The position numbers and the translations under genes were made by a program. A stretch of DNA of 64,000 nucleotides from NCBI GenBank assembly GCA_028707275.1, contig JAQTUP010000001.1, positions 310,001 through 374,000 on the forward strand. The letters are read 5' to 3'. The DNA is from Gallionella sp. (GTDB lineage: Bacteria > Pseudomonadota > Gammaproteobacteria > Burkholderiales > Gallionellaceae). Shown here piece by piece: positions 17,979 through 26,636 of this stretch (position 1 is the first letter of the stretch; every line of letters begins with the position of its first letter). Under the pieces are notes generated by a model that made no database searches, was not told where the DNA came from, and worked only from the letters and a program-made list of their open reading frames with translations.

Positions 17979-18232
17979 TTAAAATTCATCGCATCCGCGT
18001 CGATCACACATCAGCTTTTGCACCACCTTCGTATCGCATTCGCAAGACAAGCAATATTCTAGCGCCAACCGGTGTTTCAAATCCAGAGTAATCATGGGTT
18101 CAAAAAAAGATCGATATCCCCTCCCTTTCTGGCATCATCTGCGCGAGAGCCAAACAGGCAGATCCTTCCATGTGGGTCTGCTTCACACAACACCCTGTGT
18201 ACGATCTCATTTTCCTGAACTGAAAGCCTCAC
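17979..18232 (-). pseudogene. Decayed MNT-type nucleotidyltransferase
   Basis: From a GTG at 18232 the minus strand encodes VRLSVQENEIVHRVLCEADP then HGRICLFGSRADDARKGGDI and DLFLNP before a TGA at 18092. The LFGSR...GGDIDLF pattern is the active site of minimal nucleotidyltransferases, the antitoxin half of many HEPN/MNT pairs. Downstream, in shifted frames, DLKHRLALEYCL and GGAKADV resemble the rest of the domain (compare ...QKVDVVIA). At least two frame changes are needed, so the gene is broken, although the first 46 codons remain open. No HEPN partner is seen next to it. It overlaps the stop of the aminotransferase fragment upstream. Confidence 0.65.
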
Positions 18233-18359
18233 GCCGCAAACTCCTGTTCAAATAATCGACTTTCATTGCCTATCCACCAAACACCCCGGTTGAAAAGTTT
18301 CACCGCCACATCGATTTTTTCAGGTAAAAAATTCAGGAAGGAAACAGGGGATTCGACAC
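18229..18359 (-). pseudogene. N-terminal fragment of a second PglE-like aminotransferase
   Basis: The minus strand encodes LPEKIDVAVKLFNRGVWWIG followed by NESRLFEQEFAA and a TGA at 18229. This aligns with the start of the neighbouring intact aminotransferase (VRDVLLSNKVNYWTGNESRL then FEQEFASW). The very first residues match in another frame (SNPLFPS against LNTPFSPWPS), so a frameshift is also present. Only about 40 residues remain. It lies directly after the pglD stop, where a complete pglE would be expected. This suggests that the original pglE was lost from here and the intact copy at 16736 took over, with the MNT remnant in between. Confidence 0.7.
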
Positions 18360-18362
18360 CGA

Positions 18363-18989
18363 CTATTGATTAATCGGGCGAGCAGGCGTACCCACTGCGG
18401 TCACACCATCCTCAATATTGCTCAACACCGTAGCACCGGCGCCAATCGTAACCTCCCGACCGATCGTTACATAATTACGAACGGCGGCGCCAATTGCCAC
18501 TAATGAATAATCGCCCACCGCCACACCTCCACCGAGATTCGTACCGGGCGCAATATGCACAGCATCACCCAATCTGCAATCGTGATCCACTGTGGCGCCC
18601 GTGTTTATTATAACAGCCTCACCCACCGCAGAGTCGACATTTACAACCGCATTTGCGCACACGACACAACCGGCACCCAGTCTGGCAAACCGGCTTACCT
18701 GAGCCGAAGGATGAATGATCGTCGCCATTTTGAATCCGGAATCAATGAGTTTTGATTGCAAGACCATACGCAGGTGATTATCTCCGATTGCCACAATTGC
18801 ACTGTCACATTTTTCCAGCCAATGCTCAAATTGCCCGGCCTTTCCATACACATGCCAATGACCGTTTTCCTTTTTTACCGGCCAGGCATCATCCAAAAAG
18901 ATAATCTCTTTCCATTTTCCTGTTTCCAGAGCTGCATCGGCCACCACTTTTCCATGTCCTCCTGCACCGACAATCAAAAGCGCTCTCAT
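18363..18989 (-). CDS. pglD: Sugar N-acetyltransferase, PglD/NeuD family
   Basis: This 208-residue enzyme should acetylate the C4 amino group of the UDP-amino sugar with acetyl-CoA. The N-terminal Rossmann-like sugar-binding part begins [20 protein letters not shown], the family signature. A left-handed beta-helix of hexapeptide repeats fills residues 85-200, with [20 protein letters not shown] carrying the likely catalytic His (VDHDC) as in Campylobacter PglD. It overlaps the downstream pglC by 4 bases, so the two are coupled. Together with the WbpM/PglF and PglE homologues it completes a bacillosamine-type nucleotide-sugar pathway. Confidence 0.9.
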   Translation of the reverse strand: MRALLIVGAGGHGKVVADAALETGKWKEIIFLDDAWPVKKENGHWHVYGKAGQFEHWLEKCDSAIVAIGDNHLRMVLQSKLIDSGFKMATIIHPSAQVSRFARLGAGCVVCANAVVNVDSAVGEAVIINTGATVDHDCRLGDAVHIAPGTNLGGGVAVGDYSLVAIGAAVRNYVTIGREVTIGAGATVLSNIEDGVTAVGTPARPINQ

Positions 18990-19612
18990 AGATTTAACCC
19001 GTTCTGAATATTGGAACCTGCAAATTTTTCCATCGTCGCATGCCCGTCCTGACTGATATCAGATCCACGTATCACTTTTAATACAGTCATAAACAGAATT
19101 TTCATATCCAGCCAGAACGACTGATTATCCACATACCAGATATCCAGACGAAATTTATCCTCCCAGCTGATCGCATTGCGACCATTCACCTGAGCCCAGC
19201 CAGTAATTCCCGGCCTTACCTCATGCCTGCGCGATTGCTCTGTCGAATAAAGCGGCAAATATTCCATCAACAAAGGGCGAGGCCCCACCAGACTCATATC
19301 GCCCTTCAACACATTGAGCAGGCCTGGCAATTCATCCAGACTGCTCGCCCGCAGCAATTTACCGAAAGCCGTCAGGCGATCCTTATCGGGCAGCAAATCA
19401 CCCTTATGATCCCTCTCATCTGTCATGCTGCGAAATTTGTACATCATAAAGGGAACACCACCTTTACCGGGTCTGGTCTGAGTGAAAAGAATCGGCGAAC
19501 CCAGTTTTGCCCTGACCAGCCACACCAGGAGAAGCAATACAGGCAATAAAAAAACCAGCGCTGACGACACGAGCAACACATCAAAAGTGCGCTTAAATAC
19601 GGTTTGATTCAT
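18986..19612 (-). CDS. pglC: Initiating phosphosugar transferase, PglC type
   Basis: This monotopic membrane enzyme should transfer the bacillosamine-type phosphosugar to undecaprenyl phosphate. The sequence starts with [20 protein letters not shown] (re-entrant membrane helix), then [29 protein letters not shown], and the catalytic Asp-Glu pair lies in [30 protein letters not shown]. The end [20 protein letters not shown] is also typical. At 208 residues it has only the catalytic domain, like Campylobacter PglC and unlike long WbaP proteins. Its start overlaps the pglD stop region (4-base coupling on the minus strand), and a glycosyltransferase lies 33 bases upstream. Confidence 0.92.
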   Translation of the reverse strand: MNQTVFKRTFDVLLVSSALVFLLPVLLLLVWLVRAKLGSPILFTQTRPGKGGVPFMMYKFRSMTDERDHKGDLLPDKDRLTAFGKLLRASSLDELPGLLNVLKGDMSLVGPRPLLMEYLPLYSTEQSRRHEVRPGITGWAQVNGRNAISWEDKFRLDIWYVDNQSFWLDMKILFMTVLKVIRGSDISQDGHATMEKFAGSNIQNGLNL

Positions 19613-19645
19613 AAAAAGACCACCTCCATGCTGAAAACCGCCCGA

Positions 19646-20869
19646 CTAACGGGCAGACAGGCGATTAAAAATATGACCAAAAGCACGAACCCCCACCTCA
19701 AGCGAAAAATTTCGTTCATAATATGCACGGCCTTTTTCACCCATCTGCTCACGCATGGACTCATCCTGTTCAAAAAGTTTTATAGCAGATGCAGCAATTG
19801 ACTCAGCATTCTCAGGTTCAGCCACCAGACCACAACCGGCTTGCCTGATGACATCAGCAGCGTTACCTGCGACAGCCATGAGAAGCGGCTTTCCAACCGC
19901 CATATAAGCCTGGGTTTTAGAGGGTATCGTTACACTGAACAAAGGATCGTTTTTCAAGTGAACCAAAAGCGCGTCAGCTTCAGCCAATATCTTTCCGATA
20001 TCAGCCATCGGAACACCAGGCAAAAATGAAACATTTTTCAACGCGCATTTTGTTGCAACCAGCTTGAGTCGCGTAACTTCGACTCCTCCACCGATAAAAA
20101 CGAAGCGTATCAGGGGAAAATCATTGCCGACAAGCTTCGCCGCATCCAGCACTGAGTCAAGCGCTTGCGCCTTACCCATGTTTCCGGCAAACAATATCGA
20201 GAAAGTATCATCTGTCCGCATTTTCGCAGGCACCGAAGCCCTGCTCGTCGCCAAAGCATTCTCGTCGCACCAGTTATAAATCACATCCACTTTAGTTTCA
20301 GGAACCCCTCGTTCTACGAGCAAACGTTTAAAGCCTGGCGATAACACCACGATATGATCTACACGACGGTAGACCCAGTCGCACACCTTGCTGATCAGAC
20401 TCAGCGCACCTGGATTAGCGAGCATCCCCGTTGCCCGCAAGCTGTCGGGCCACATATCCTGAATATCGTAAACAACCGGGACATTCCGAAAAAAGCGGAT
20501 CAGCACCGCAGCGATACCGACTGTCAGCGGCGGATGGTAGGCATAGATGACATCCGGTCTTCTAGCGCCAAACAATCCGTAACACAAAACTGATGCCGCA
20601 AAACTCACATAGTTTAACCCCCGTTTGACTGCGGACTGATCGTGATTGGGATACAAAGGAACGCGCGTAATGCTCACCCCATCCACACACTCGCGACCCA
20701 GCCATTTCATCCGATATCCGGGGTAGATTTTGCCTTCAGGATAATTGGGAAAACCTGTTAAAACTTCAACCTCAAATCCCTGACGCACCAATTCACGGGC
20801 AAAGGCCAACCCCTTGAAGGTAGGCTCAGGATCGAACCATTGGGTGATGAGTAAAACTTTTTTAGCCAA
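19646..20869 (-). CDS. Glycosyltransferase family 4 (WbuB-like)
   Basis: This 407-residue GT-B enzyme starts AKKVLLITQWFDPEPTFKGLAFARELVRQGFEVEVLTGFPNYPEGK, typical of WbuB-type transferases that act on undecaprenyl-linked amino sugars. The C-terminal nucleotide-sugar domain contains ILFAGNMGKAQALDSVLDAA and the E-x-x-x-x-x-x-E-like segment near PSKTQAYMAVGKPLLMA. The start codon is a TTG at 20869, with AAGG 13 bases upstream. Its position directly upstream of pglC suggests that it adds the second sugar of the unit, as PglA does in Campylobacter, but its specificity cannot be read from the sequence. The 219 bases upstream contain no gene that I recognise. Confidence 0.85.
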   Translation of the reverse strand: MAKKVLLITQWFDPEPTFKGLAFARELVRQGFEVEVLTGFPNYPEGKIYPGYRMKWLGRECVDGVSITRVPLYPNHDQSAVKRGLNYVSFAASVLCYGLFGARRPDVIYAYHPPLTVGIAAVLIRFFRNVPVVYDIQDMWPDSLRATGMLANPGALSLISKVCDWVYRRVDHIVVLSPGFKRLLVERGVPETKVDVIYNWCDENALATSRASVPAKMRTDDTFSILFAGNMGKAQALDSVLDAAKLVGNDFPLIRFVFIGGGVEVTRLKLVATKCALKNVSFLPGVPMADIGKILAEADALLVHLKNDPLFSVTIPSKTQAYMAVGKPLLMAVAGNAADVIRQAGCGLVAEPENAESIAASAIKLFEQDESMREQMGEKGRAYYERNFSLEVGVRAFGHIFNRLSAR

Positions 20870-21088
20870 TGAGTTAATACCTTTTTGAAATGACAGGATT
20901 CATGCGATCCATACGTTGTGGCGGCTGCATAATTTCAGCAATGATAAAACAAGATGCTTACGCCAAACTTTCAGCTCATTCAAAAATATATTCTGCATGA
21001 CCTCCAAACATGTTGCCAGCACAAGAAACATGAAAATCCTGCCGCACATAAAAACAGAGAACTCCTCAGGGTTAACGCTGACGACTGC

Positions 21089-21727
21089 TCACCTCAAATT
21101 ACCCGATCCAGTTACGGTCGCCCAGATCAGACGAATATCGCCAATCAAGCTCCAGTTATTCACATATTCACAATTCAGTCTGACCTTGTCAGGCCAGATA
21201 ATTTCCCGGTTATACCGATCAGGGTCGGACTGATCCGCCAGAAGGGACTCTTCGTGCCGGTACTTGAGCGTTGCCGGCCCTGTGATACCAGGCCGGACTG
21301 TCAACATCAACCTGTCCTCACCGGATAATTTATCCGCATAACCCGAAACATCCGGACGGGGCCCGACAAAACTCATCTGCCCCATGAGGACATTGACGAG
21401 CTGCGGAAGCTCGTCTATTTTAGACTTCCTCAAAATCCCGCCCAGCCGGGTTATACGAGCGTCATCTTTGGTCGTGACAGTGGTATCCACACCCTCTATT
21501 TGCTTCATCGTCCGAATCTTAATCACGGTAAATGGCTTGCCATGCCGACCAATCCGTTTTTGCAAAAAAAATCCGTTACGCCTGGTATCTATCGTTGCAA
21601 ATACGGCGGCTCCAAGAATAATCCACCAGGTTAACAACAACCCGAACCCGGAAACCAAAACATCAAAGGTTCTTTTTTCAAAAGCGGCCCGAAATGACAG
21701 GCCTGAACGTCCAAAATCAGTAGCCAT
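21089..21727 (-). CDS. Second PglC/WcaJ-type initiating sugar transferase
   Basis: This 212-residue bacterial sugar transferase has the re-entrant hydrophobic helix (FDVLVSGFGLLLTWWIILGAAVF). FLQKRIGRHGKPFTVIKIRTMK follows, and the catalytic SKIDELPQLVNVLMGQMSFVGPRPDVSGYAD segment has the Asp-Glu pair. GITGPATLKYRHEESLL differs from the [11 protein letters not shown] ending of most family members. The stretch between has an unusual VDTTVTTKDDARITRLGG, close to the FnlA/FucNAc-type transferases. Because it clusters with the sulfotransferase, a WbuB-like gene and the UDP-L-FucNAc genes, it may use a FucNAc-like donor; this is inference. It overlaps the sulfotransferase gene by 11 bases. Confidence 0.88.
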   Translation of the reverse strand: MATDFGRSGLSFRAAFEKRTFDVLVSGFGLLLTWWIILGAAVFATIDTRRNGFFLQKRIGRHGKPFTVIKIRTMKQIEGVDTTVTTKDDARITRLGGILRKSKIDELPQLVNVLMGQMSFVGPRPDVSGYADKLSGEDRLMLTVRPGITGPATLKYRHEESLLADQSDPDRYNREIIWPDKVRLNCEYVNNWSLIGDIRLIWATVTGSGNLR

Positions 21728-22568
21728 GGCGAGATAATGTATCCTTAATTAAGGGGGTCAGACGTTCGATACCCGCAGCACCCAACTGAACCCGTCCTTT
21801 ACCGACACTGGATGATGATACGTTCGAAGATAATTTATCAGAAAAACCAGACGGAACTTCCTGCCCGAGGAAATTGGCAATGCGTGCAAATTCACCAACG
21901 GGATTCCTGACGAAATCTTCATACCCGACCCTGATTACGCGTTCTGCAGGAATACGATTCAGATCTCGTTCGGAGGAATCAACACAGGCAGCCCACTGAA
22001 GAGCACAGGCCTCATCGAGCGAATGGTTTTGAAAGATGTTTTTCATGCCATCAAATACAGGCCCCCAAACGGCCAGCCGCTTCTCCCCCGAAAAACCACG
22101 ATAAAGTCGGTTGCCAAAGTAACGAAGCGCGTAATAGGGCAAATCGGATGCGGGTACGTATCGCATTTTTTTCATCAGGTATGGAATATCCAGCTCCGCC
22201 TTCCAGCGAATAAGCGCAGAACCCACCGCATCAAGACCATCGCGAACGATAAAAATATACTTGGCATCCGGGATCACCTCGTCGACAAAACCCACTCGCA
22301 GTGAATTGGCGCAGGTCTTCTCCACCAATATATTCAAACCGTGACGCTGAGCATAACGGTCAAAATGCCCTTTTATATAAGCCTTGACCGGAGGTGTCGC
22401 CATTTGCGGAGGAAACGCATCCGATGGAAAACGAACATTTCCATGACGCCAGATGTAGTTGATTTCATCACACGGCCAGGTCCCCACACCAGGCAATTCG
22501 ACAAGCAGATCTCGTAACATATTCGTGCCGGAACGGGGAGCACCGATAATAACAACTTTTTCATACAT
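21717..22568 (-). CDS. Sulfotransferase family protein (PAPS-dependent, carbohydrate type)
   Basis: This protein of about 283 residues begins MYEKVVIIGAPRSGTNMLRDLL, in which GAPRSGTN is the 5'-phosphosulfate loop that binds PAPS. The 3'-phosphate-binding segment appears as YIFIVRDGLDAVGSALIRW, with the conserved Arg and Ser. I use the ATG at 22568, 4 bases past the stop of the upstream glycosyltransferase, instead of the frame opening at 22598. It should place sulfate on a sugar of the surface polysaccharide. The locus also holds cysC (PAPS synthesis) and cysQ (PAP removal) at 43563-45002, which supports sulfation of the polymer. Confidence 0.85.
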   Translation of the reverse strand: MYEKVVIIGAPRSGTNMLRDLLVELPGVGTWPCDEINYIWRHGNVRFPSDAFPPQMATPPVKAYIKGHFDRYAQRHGLNILVEKTCANSLRVGFVDEVIPDAKYIFIVRDGLDAVGSALIRWKAELDIPYLMKKMRYVPASDLPYYALRYFGNRLYRGFSGEKRLAVWGPVFDGMKNIFQNHSLDEACALQWAACVDSSERDLNRIPAERVIRVGYEDFVRNPVGEFARIANFLGQEVPSGFSDKLSSNVSSSSVGKGRVQLGAAGIERLTPLIKDTLSRHGY

Positions 22569-22572
22569 AATT

Positions 22573-23826
22573 TTATTCAACCTCACTCTCAACCCCACGA
22601 ATCAACGCTGACCAACGGTCGAGTGTTGTTGTTTCTGAAAAAAGAACCGAGCCGCGTAGCGCAGCATTTGTTTGCAGTCGTTGCCATTGATCAGGGTTGT
22701 CTGCCAACTTTAAAATGACACCGGAGATGCCTTCAACATCTCCCGGTCGAACCGCAACACCTATTTCTTCACTCTCTACTGCCCGGGCAAGCTCGCTATC
22801 CAACTCTACTGAGACCAGCAATGGCCGCCCCTCTTCCAGATAAGCCATTGTCTTGCTTGGAAATGCATAGCGGACGACATCTGGAAGAAGACTGACTACG
22901 CAAAGATCGGCCTCTGCAATGATGGCTTTGGCAATATCAAGCGGCTGATGCGGGAAGAAACGCACCGTTTGCGCATGAAGATCCTGGGCGCGACTTCGCA
23001 ACTCGTCAAGAGCCCTGCCGCCGCCCATAAATACAAATTCAATATCATCCCGGCCGGATAATTTAGCCATCGCATCGACAAAGCACTCCAAGCCCTGAAA
23101 ACGCCCGACATTTCCTGCAAACATGACGCGAAAAACTCCGACTCGTTTAACAAAGATCAGAGGCACTTCAGCAAGTCTTGTATCGAAGTTTGGGATACTA
23201 AAATTATTGATGACAGCAATCCTTGCCGATTCGGCACCCTTTCTTGACCTGATGGCATTTTCCATATCCCGGGACAGAACCACGACCCTTGTCGCCTCAC
23301 GACAAGTGGCAGAATCGATGCGCTGCAACAATGAAAACAGGGCCGGGTGCCTGAAATCACCTGAAATCTTACCTATTTCAGGATAGATATCCATGCAGTG
23401 GTAAACAAAACGCGCACCCGTGAGTTTTGCCGCCCAGCGCGCAACCAAACCGCTGACGATCGGCGGTGAAGTGGAAATCATAATCACATCATATCGCCGA
23501 CGCAGGAGGGTATACATCACAATTGCCAGAGAAAACAACACGACATTCAATAATCTGAATACAGGTTTTCCGGCTTCTGGAAGCAGCGTCAAACGCCGCA
23601 CCCGGAAACCATCCATTTTCTCAGCGGCTGCCTGACGCGGAATTCGGGCTTCCGGCTTATAGGACGGCTGAGTGGAAAGCACGTCGACCTCGTGACCGTC
23701 CTCCACCCAACGGGATGCAATTGCCCGCAACATGGAAGCATATGGAGGCGTATCCGGCCAGAAATATCGGTGAATAGCAAGAATACGCAGTCGCCTGCTC
23801 CCTGCGTCCAATGCATGTTTAGTCAT
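22573..23826 (-). CDS. Glycosyltransferase family 4 (WbuB/fucosamine-transferase-like)
   Basis: This GT-B enzyme of about 417 residues has the N-terminal acceptor domain starting RRLRILAIHRYFWPDTPPYASMLRAIA and a C-terminal donor domain with VMFAGNVGRFQGLECFVDAM and PSKTMAYLEEGRPLLVSVE. The DVIMISTSPPIVSGLVARWAAKLTGARFVYHCMDIYPE segment is characteristic of WbuB-like transferases. The frame opens at a TTG (23838), and I prefer the ATG four codons later. It is tightly linked to the sulfotransferase downstream and follows the UDP-L-FucNAc epimerase by 84 bases, which makes an N-acetyl-fucosamine donor plausible but unproven. Confidence 0.83.
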   Translation of the reverse strand: MTKHALDAGSRRLRILAIHRYFWPDTPPYASMLRAIASRWVEDGHEVDVLSTQPSYKPEARIPRQAAAEKMDGFRVRRLTLLPEAGKPVFRLLNVVLFSLAIVMYTLLRRRYDVIMISTSPPIVSGLVARWAAKLTGARFVYHCMDIYPEIGKISGDFRHPALFSLLQRIDSATCREATRVVVLSRDMENAIRSRKGAESARIAVINNFSIPNFDTRLAEVPLIFVKRVGVFRVMFAGNVGRFQGLECFVDAMAKLSGRDDIEFVFMGGGRALDELRSRAQDLHAQTVRFFPHQPLDIAKAIIAEADLCVVSLLPDVVRYAFPSKTMAYLEEGRPLLVSVELDSELARAVESEEIGVAVRPGDVEGISGVILKLADNPDQWQRLQTNAALRGSVLFSETTTLDRWSALIRGVESEVE

Positions 23827-23910
23827 GTTTGATTGCAAACCATTTTTTCAGGAACAAAAAACTGCGTCACCATTTTCAAGCAGGGATGACGTACCGTTCG
23901 ATAGCCTGGA

Positions 23911-25050
23911 TTAATATTTCTTCCAGACGGTACGATTCACGTAATCGGTATAACTGTGAATGATCCGCACCACTTTATCAGAAACATTAGGCATGCTGTA
24001 ATCTGCCACCTGCCTGAGTACACGTTCGACCCCGCGTGGCTGCCCTTCCAGGATAGCGAGCCCCTGGCGAACACGGTCAACTTCAAGTCCAACCATCATT
24101 ACAGCAGCTTCTTCCATCCCCTCTGGTCGTTCGTGCGCCTCACGCAAGTTAAGCGCCGGAAAGTTGAGAATCGACGATTCCTCGTTAATGGTTCCGCTGT
24201 CTGAGATCACGGCACGGGCCGAGAGTTGCAACTTTATGTAATCGTGAAAGCCCAGCGGCTTTAACAAACGGACCTGTTCGTGAAACTTTGAATTCGTCGC
24301 ATCGATACGCTTCTGGGTTCGCGGATGGGTCGAGACAATCACAGGCAGGTTATGATCTTCCGCAATGGCGTTAAGTACCGCCACCAGCTTGGTAAAAGTC
24401 TGCGGCGAGTCAATATTCTCCTCGCGATGCGCGCTGACCACAAAATAGCCTCCCTCTTCAAGACCCAAACGAGTCAGCACATCGGACGCATCAATTTGCG
24501 AGCGGTAGTGATTCAGCACTTCGAACATCGGACTGCCTGTCTTGATCACCATATCGGGCGGCAAGCCTTCCCTCAGCAGGTAATCCCGGGCAATCGTACT
24601 GTAAGTCAGATTCACATCGGCTGTGTGATCGACGATGCGGCGATTCGTTTCTTCAGGCACCCGCATATCAAAGCAACGATTCCCCGCCTCCATATGAAAG
24701 ATAGGTATCTTGCGACGCTTTGCCGGAATCACTGAAAGACAACTGTTGGTATCTCCCAGAACAAGCATAGCCTCAGGTTGCACCTCGGCCAACACCTGAT
24801 CCACGGCGATAATCAGATTGCCTATCGTATGTGCCGCACTGGTGGCATTGGAAGCACTGTTCAGGAAATAATCCGGCTTGCGCACGCCCAAGTCATCGAA
24901 AAAAACCTGATTTAACTCGTAATCATAGTTCTGTCCGGTATGCACCAATATGTGCTCACAGTGTTCATCCAGGCGCGCGAGTACACGAGATAAGCGAATA
25001 ATTTCCGGCCGAGTTCCTACGACCGAAACCACTTTTAATTTTTTCATCAT
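23911..25050 (-). CDS. fnlC: UDP-N-acetyl-L-fucosamine-forming 2-epimerase (FnlC/WbjD/CapG type)
   Basis: This 379-residue protein belongs to the non-hydrolysing UDP-GlcNAc 2-epimerase fold. It shows the VVGTRPEIIRLSRVL start, HTGQNYDYELNQVFF, then GDTNSCLSVIPAKRRKIPIFHMEAGNRCFD and NRRIVDHTADVNLTYS, with SAHREENID in the second half. WecB-type enzymes read MAGHRE-like motifs elsewhere; the FDMRVPEETNRRI segment and the direct coupling to capF make the third step of UDP-L-FucNAc synthesis (C2 epimerisation of UDP-L-PneNAc/talosamine) the best call. Its ATG overlaps the capF stop (TAATG). Confidence 0.9.
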   Translation of the reverse strand: MMKKLKVVSVVGTRPEIIRLSRVLARLDEHCEHILVHTGQNYDYELNQVFFDDLGVRKPDYFLNSASNATSAAHTIGNLIIAVDQVLAEVQPEAMLVLGDTNSCLSVIPAKRRKIPIFHMEAGNRCFDMRVPEETNRRIVDHTADVNLTYSTIARDYLLREGLPPDMVIKTGSPMFEVLNHYRSQIDASDVLTRLGLEEGGYFVVSAHREENIDSPQTFTKLVAVLNAIAEDHNLPVIVSTHPRTQKRIDATNSKFHEQVRLLKPLGFHDYIKLQLSARAVISDSGTINEESSILNFPALNLREAHERPEGMEEAAVMMVGLEVDRVRQGLAILEGQPRGVERVLRQVADYSMPNVSDKVVRIIHSYTDYVNRTVWKKY

Positions 25051-26153
25051 TAAACCTTATACGTTATGGTGTCGGGATGTTCGCGATCAAAAATCTCATT
25101 TCCCCAGAGCATTACGATCATTTCATTTTCACCGACATTCGTGATGTCATGCGACCAACCGGGCACCGTTTGAACCACTTCAGGCGTCTGTCCATCGGTA
25201 AATTGCTCGCAGGTTTCACCTGTTTCAATGTGACGGAAGCCAAAGCGGGCTTTTCCCTGGATCACAAGAAATTTTTCATTCTTGGTGTGATGATAGTGTC
25301 CGCCACGCGTAATGCCAGGATGTGCGGTAAAGAATGAAAACTGGCCCGAGTCTTTGGTCTTCAGCATTTCTACAAACCGGCCACGCGCATCAGCGTGAAC
25401 AGGCACAGTGTAGGAAAATTGCTCAGGACGCAGAAAGCTCAGATAGGTGGCAAAGAGCGCCCTCGTCAGGCCTGCACCCACCGGTTCGGTGATCATCGAA
25501 TCGCGACTTGCTCTGAAGGCGCTGAGTTGCTCCGCCAAATCACCCACCGAAATGGAGTATTCAGGGGCAACTTCGGGTCGCACCACACCCACAGGCCGCG
25601 CAGCCAATAGTCGCAGAAAATCCTTGATCACATCATCGATGTAAACCAATCGTATCAGTGCAGCAGGATCGTTGATTTGAATCGGCAAATCGTTGACGGT
25701 ATTGTAACAAAACGTCGCAACGGCAGAGTTATAATTCGGCTTGCTCCATTTTCCAAACACATTGGCCAGACGATACAGATAAACCGGAGATTGCGTGTCT
25801 TTTTCCAAAGCCAGCAGCGCCTCTTCGGCAGCCAGCTTGCTGGCACCATACGGGTTTGCTGCTTCTGCCTGAATGGAAGATGTGTACAAAACCGGAATCG
25901 ATCTGCCACTGCTGCGAATCAAACCGCAAAGTTGCTCAGTCAAGCCCTTATTACCCTCCGCAAACTCCGCCACATCCTTAGGCCGATTGATCCCGGCCAG
26001 ATGAAAAATAAAATCGACACCGGTCAACGCCGTAGCCAAATCATCCAACGACATGTCTCTCGTAAAAGAAACAGTTTCAACACCTTGCTCACGAAGATGT
26101 ACGATCAGGTTCTTTCCTATAAAACCATTCGCACCCGTAACCAGAACTCGCAT
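25050..26153 (-). CDS. capF: CapF-type UDP-2-acetamido-2,6-dideoxy-hexulose reductase (SDR plus cupin)
   Basis: This bifunctional enzyme carries out the second stage of UDP-L-FucNAc synthesis. Residues 1-240 form an extended SDR domain with MRVLVTGANGFIGKNLIVHL and YGASKLAAEEALLAL (the Y-x-x-x-K). Residues 245-367 form the cupin domain with HYHHTKNEKFLVIQGKARFG and PGWSHDITNVGENEMIVMLWGNEIFD. The 367-residue length matches CapF. It couples to fnlC through TAATG. Between it and capE on the upstream side lies a 483-base insertion containing remains of a DUF4160/DUF2442 pair, so the pathway operon has been interrupted without losing any of the three enzymes. Confidence 0.92.
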   Translation of the reverse strand: MRVLVTGANGFIGKNLIVHLREQGVETVSFTRDMSLDDLATALTGVDFIFHLAGINRPKDVAEFAEGNKGLTEQLCGLIRSSGRSIPVLYTSSIQAEAANPYGASKLAAEEALLALEKDTQSPVYLYRLANVFGKWSKPNYNSAVATFCYNTVNDLPIQINDPAALIRLVYIDDVIKDFLRLLAARPVGVVRPEVAPEYSISVGDLAEQLSAFRASRDSMITEPVGAGLTRALFATYLSFLRPEQFSYTVPVHADARGRFVEMLKTKDSGQFSFFTAHPGITRGGHYHHTKNEKFLVIQGKARFGFRHIETGETCEQFTDGQTPEVVQTVPGWSHDITNVGENEMIVMLWGNEIFDREHPDTITYKV

Positions 26154-26205
26154 TTATTTCTCCACACTTATTAGTCCGTGCCCCAAACCACCCAGGACAG
26201 CATAT

Positions 26206-26435
26206 TCATACCATTAAACCCGCTGCCACCGTATCAGGACCTAAATCCTGTCCGTCAGGCCAACCAACCCCGAAAAAGAAGAGGCAAACTTTCTGGAAAT
26301 AAGTTTCATCGTTTAACACTGCAAAGAAATCGGAACTCATGAATGGCTTCACATCAAATTTTCCACATCTACCATCCTGCATTACAACATGCAGATAACC
26401 ATCAGGCAAAGGGGCGCTTTGACAATTTTATTCAT
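26206..26435 (-). pseudogene. DUF2442 protein, frameshifted near its start
   Basis: DUF2442 proteins are small and often paired with DUF4160 in what look like toxin-antitoxin modules. From the ATG at 26435 the minus strand gives MNKIVKAP, then the frame changes by one base into PLPDGYLHVVMQDGRCGKFD followed by VKPFMSSDFFAVLNDE and FFGVGWPDGQDLGPDTVAAGL, a complete DUF2442 core. Removing one base near 26412 would restore a single reading frame of about 75 residues. The ATG has GGAG 9 bases upstream, and the upstream DUF4160 stop is 3 bases before it. The 67-codon 3' part stays open, so a shortened product from an internal start is possible. Confidence 0.75.
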
Positions 26436-26438
26436 GGT

Positions 26439-26636
26439 TCACTCCAGGGGTTTAATCTTTTGAACAGGAAGCCCTCGAACAGCCAAACTCCAGTCAGCTA
26501 CAATCTCTTCGCGATAGATCTCTAACCATGCTTGTACCAATTTCATTTTGCTGCGAGGTAAATCACCCTCAAGCACATCACCGCTTTCAATGGCAATAAC
26601 CGCTGTAAATTCAGCGTATTCAACATGAAATAGGCG
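26439..26636 (-). pseudogene. C-terminal part of a DUF4160 protein, truncated at the 5' end
   Basis: Directly after the capE stop the minus strand is open as RLFHVEYAEFTAVIAIESGD then VLEGDLPRSKMKLVQAWLEI, and it ends DWSLAVRGLPVQKIKPLE with a stop at 26439. This matches the DUF4160 pattern HFHARYGEYEAVIxIExGEVLEGxLP...LVxEWxxxHxxELxxNW. The missing N-terminus (normally MPTIxxFxGIxIxMYxxDHxPP) has been cut off exactly at the capE end. It forms the front half of the usual DUF4160-DUF2442 pair with the gene just downstream. Confidence 0.75.

Noticed and set aside
20870..21088. A 48-codon minus-strand frame (MCGRIFMFLVLATCLEVMQN and following) upstream of the WbuB-like gene
   Set aside because: It has no recognisable family, no clear ribosome site and is short. 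It could be a gene remnant, but I cannot support it.
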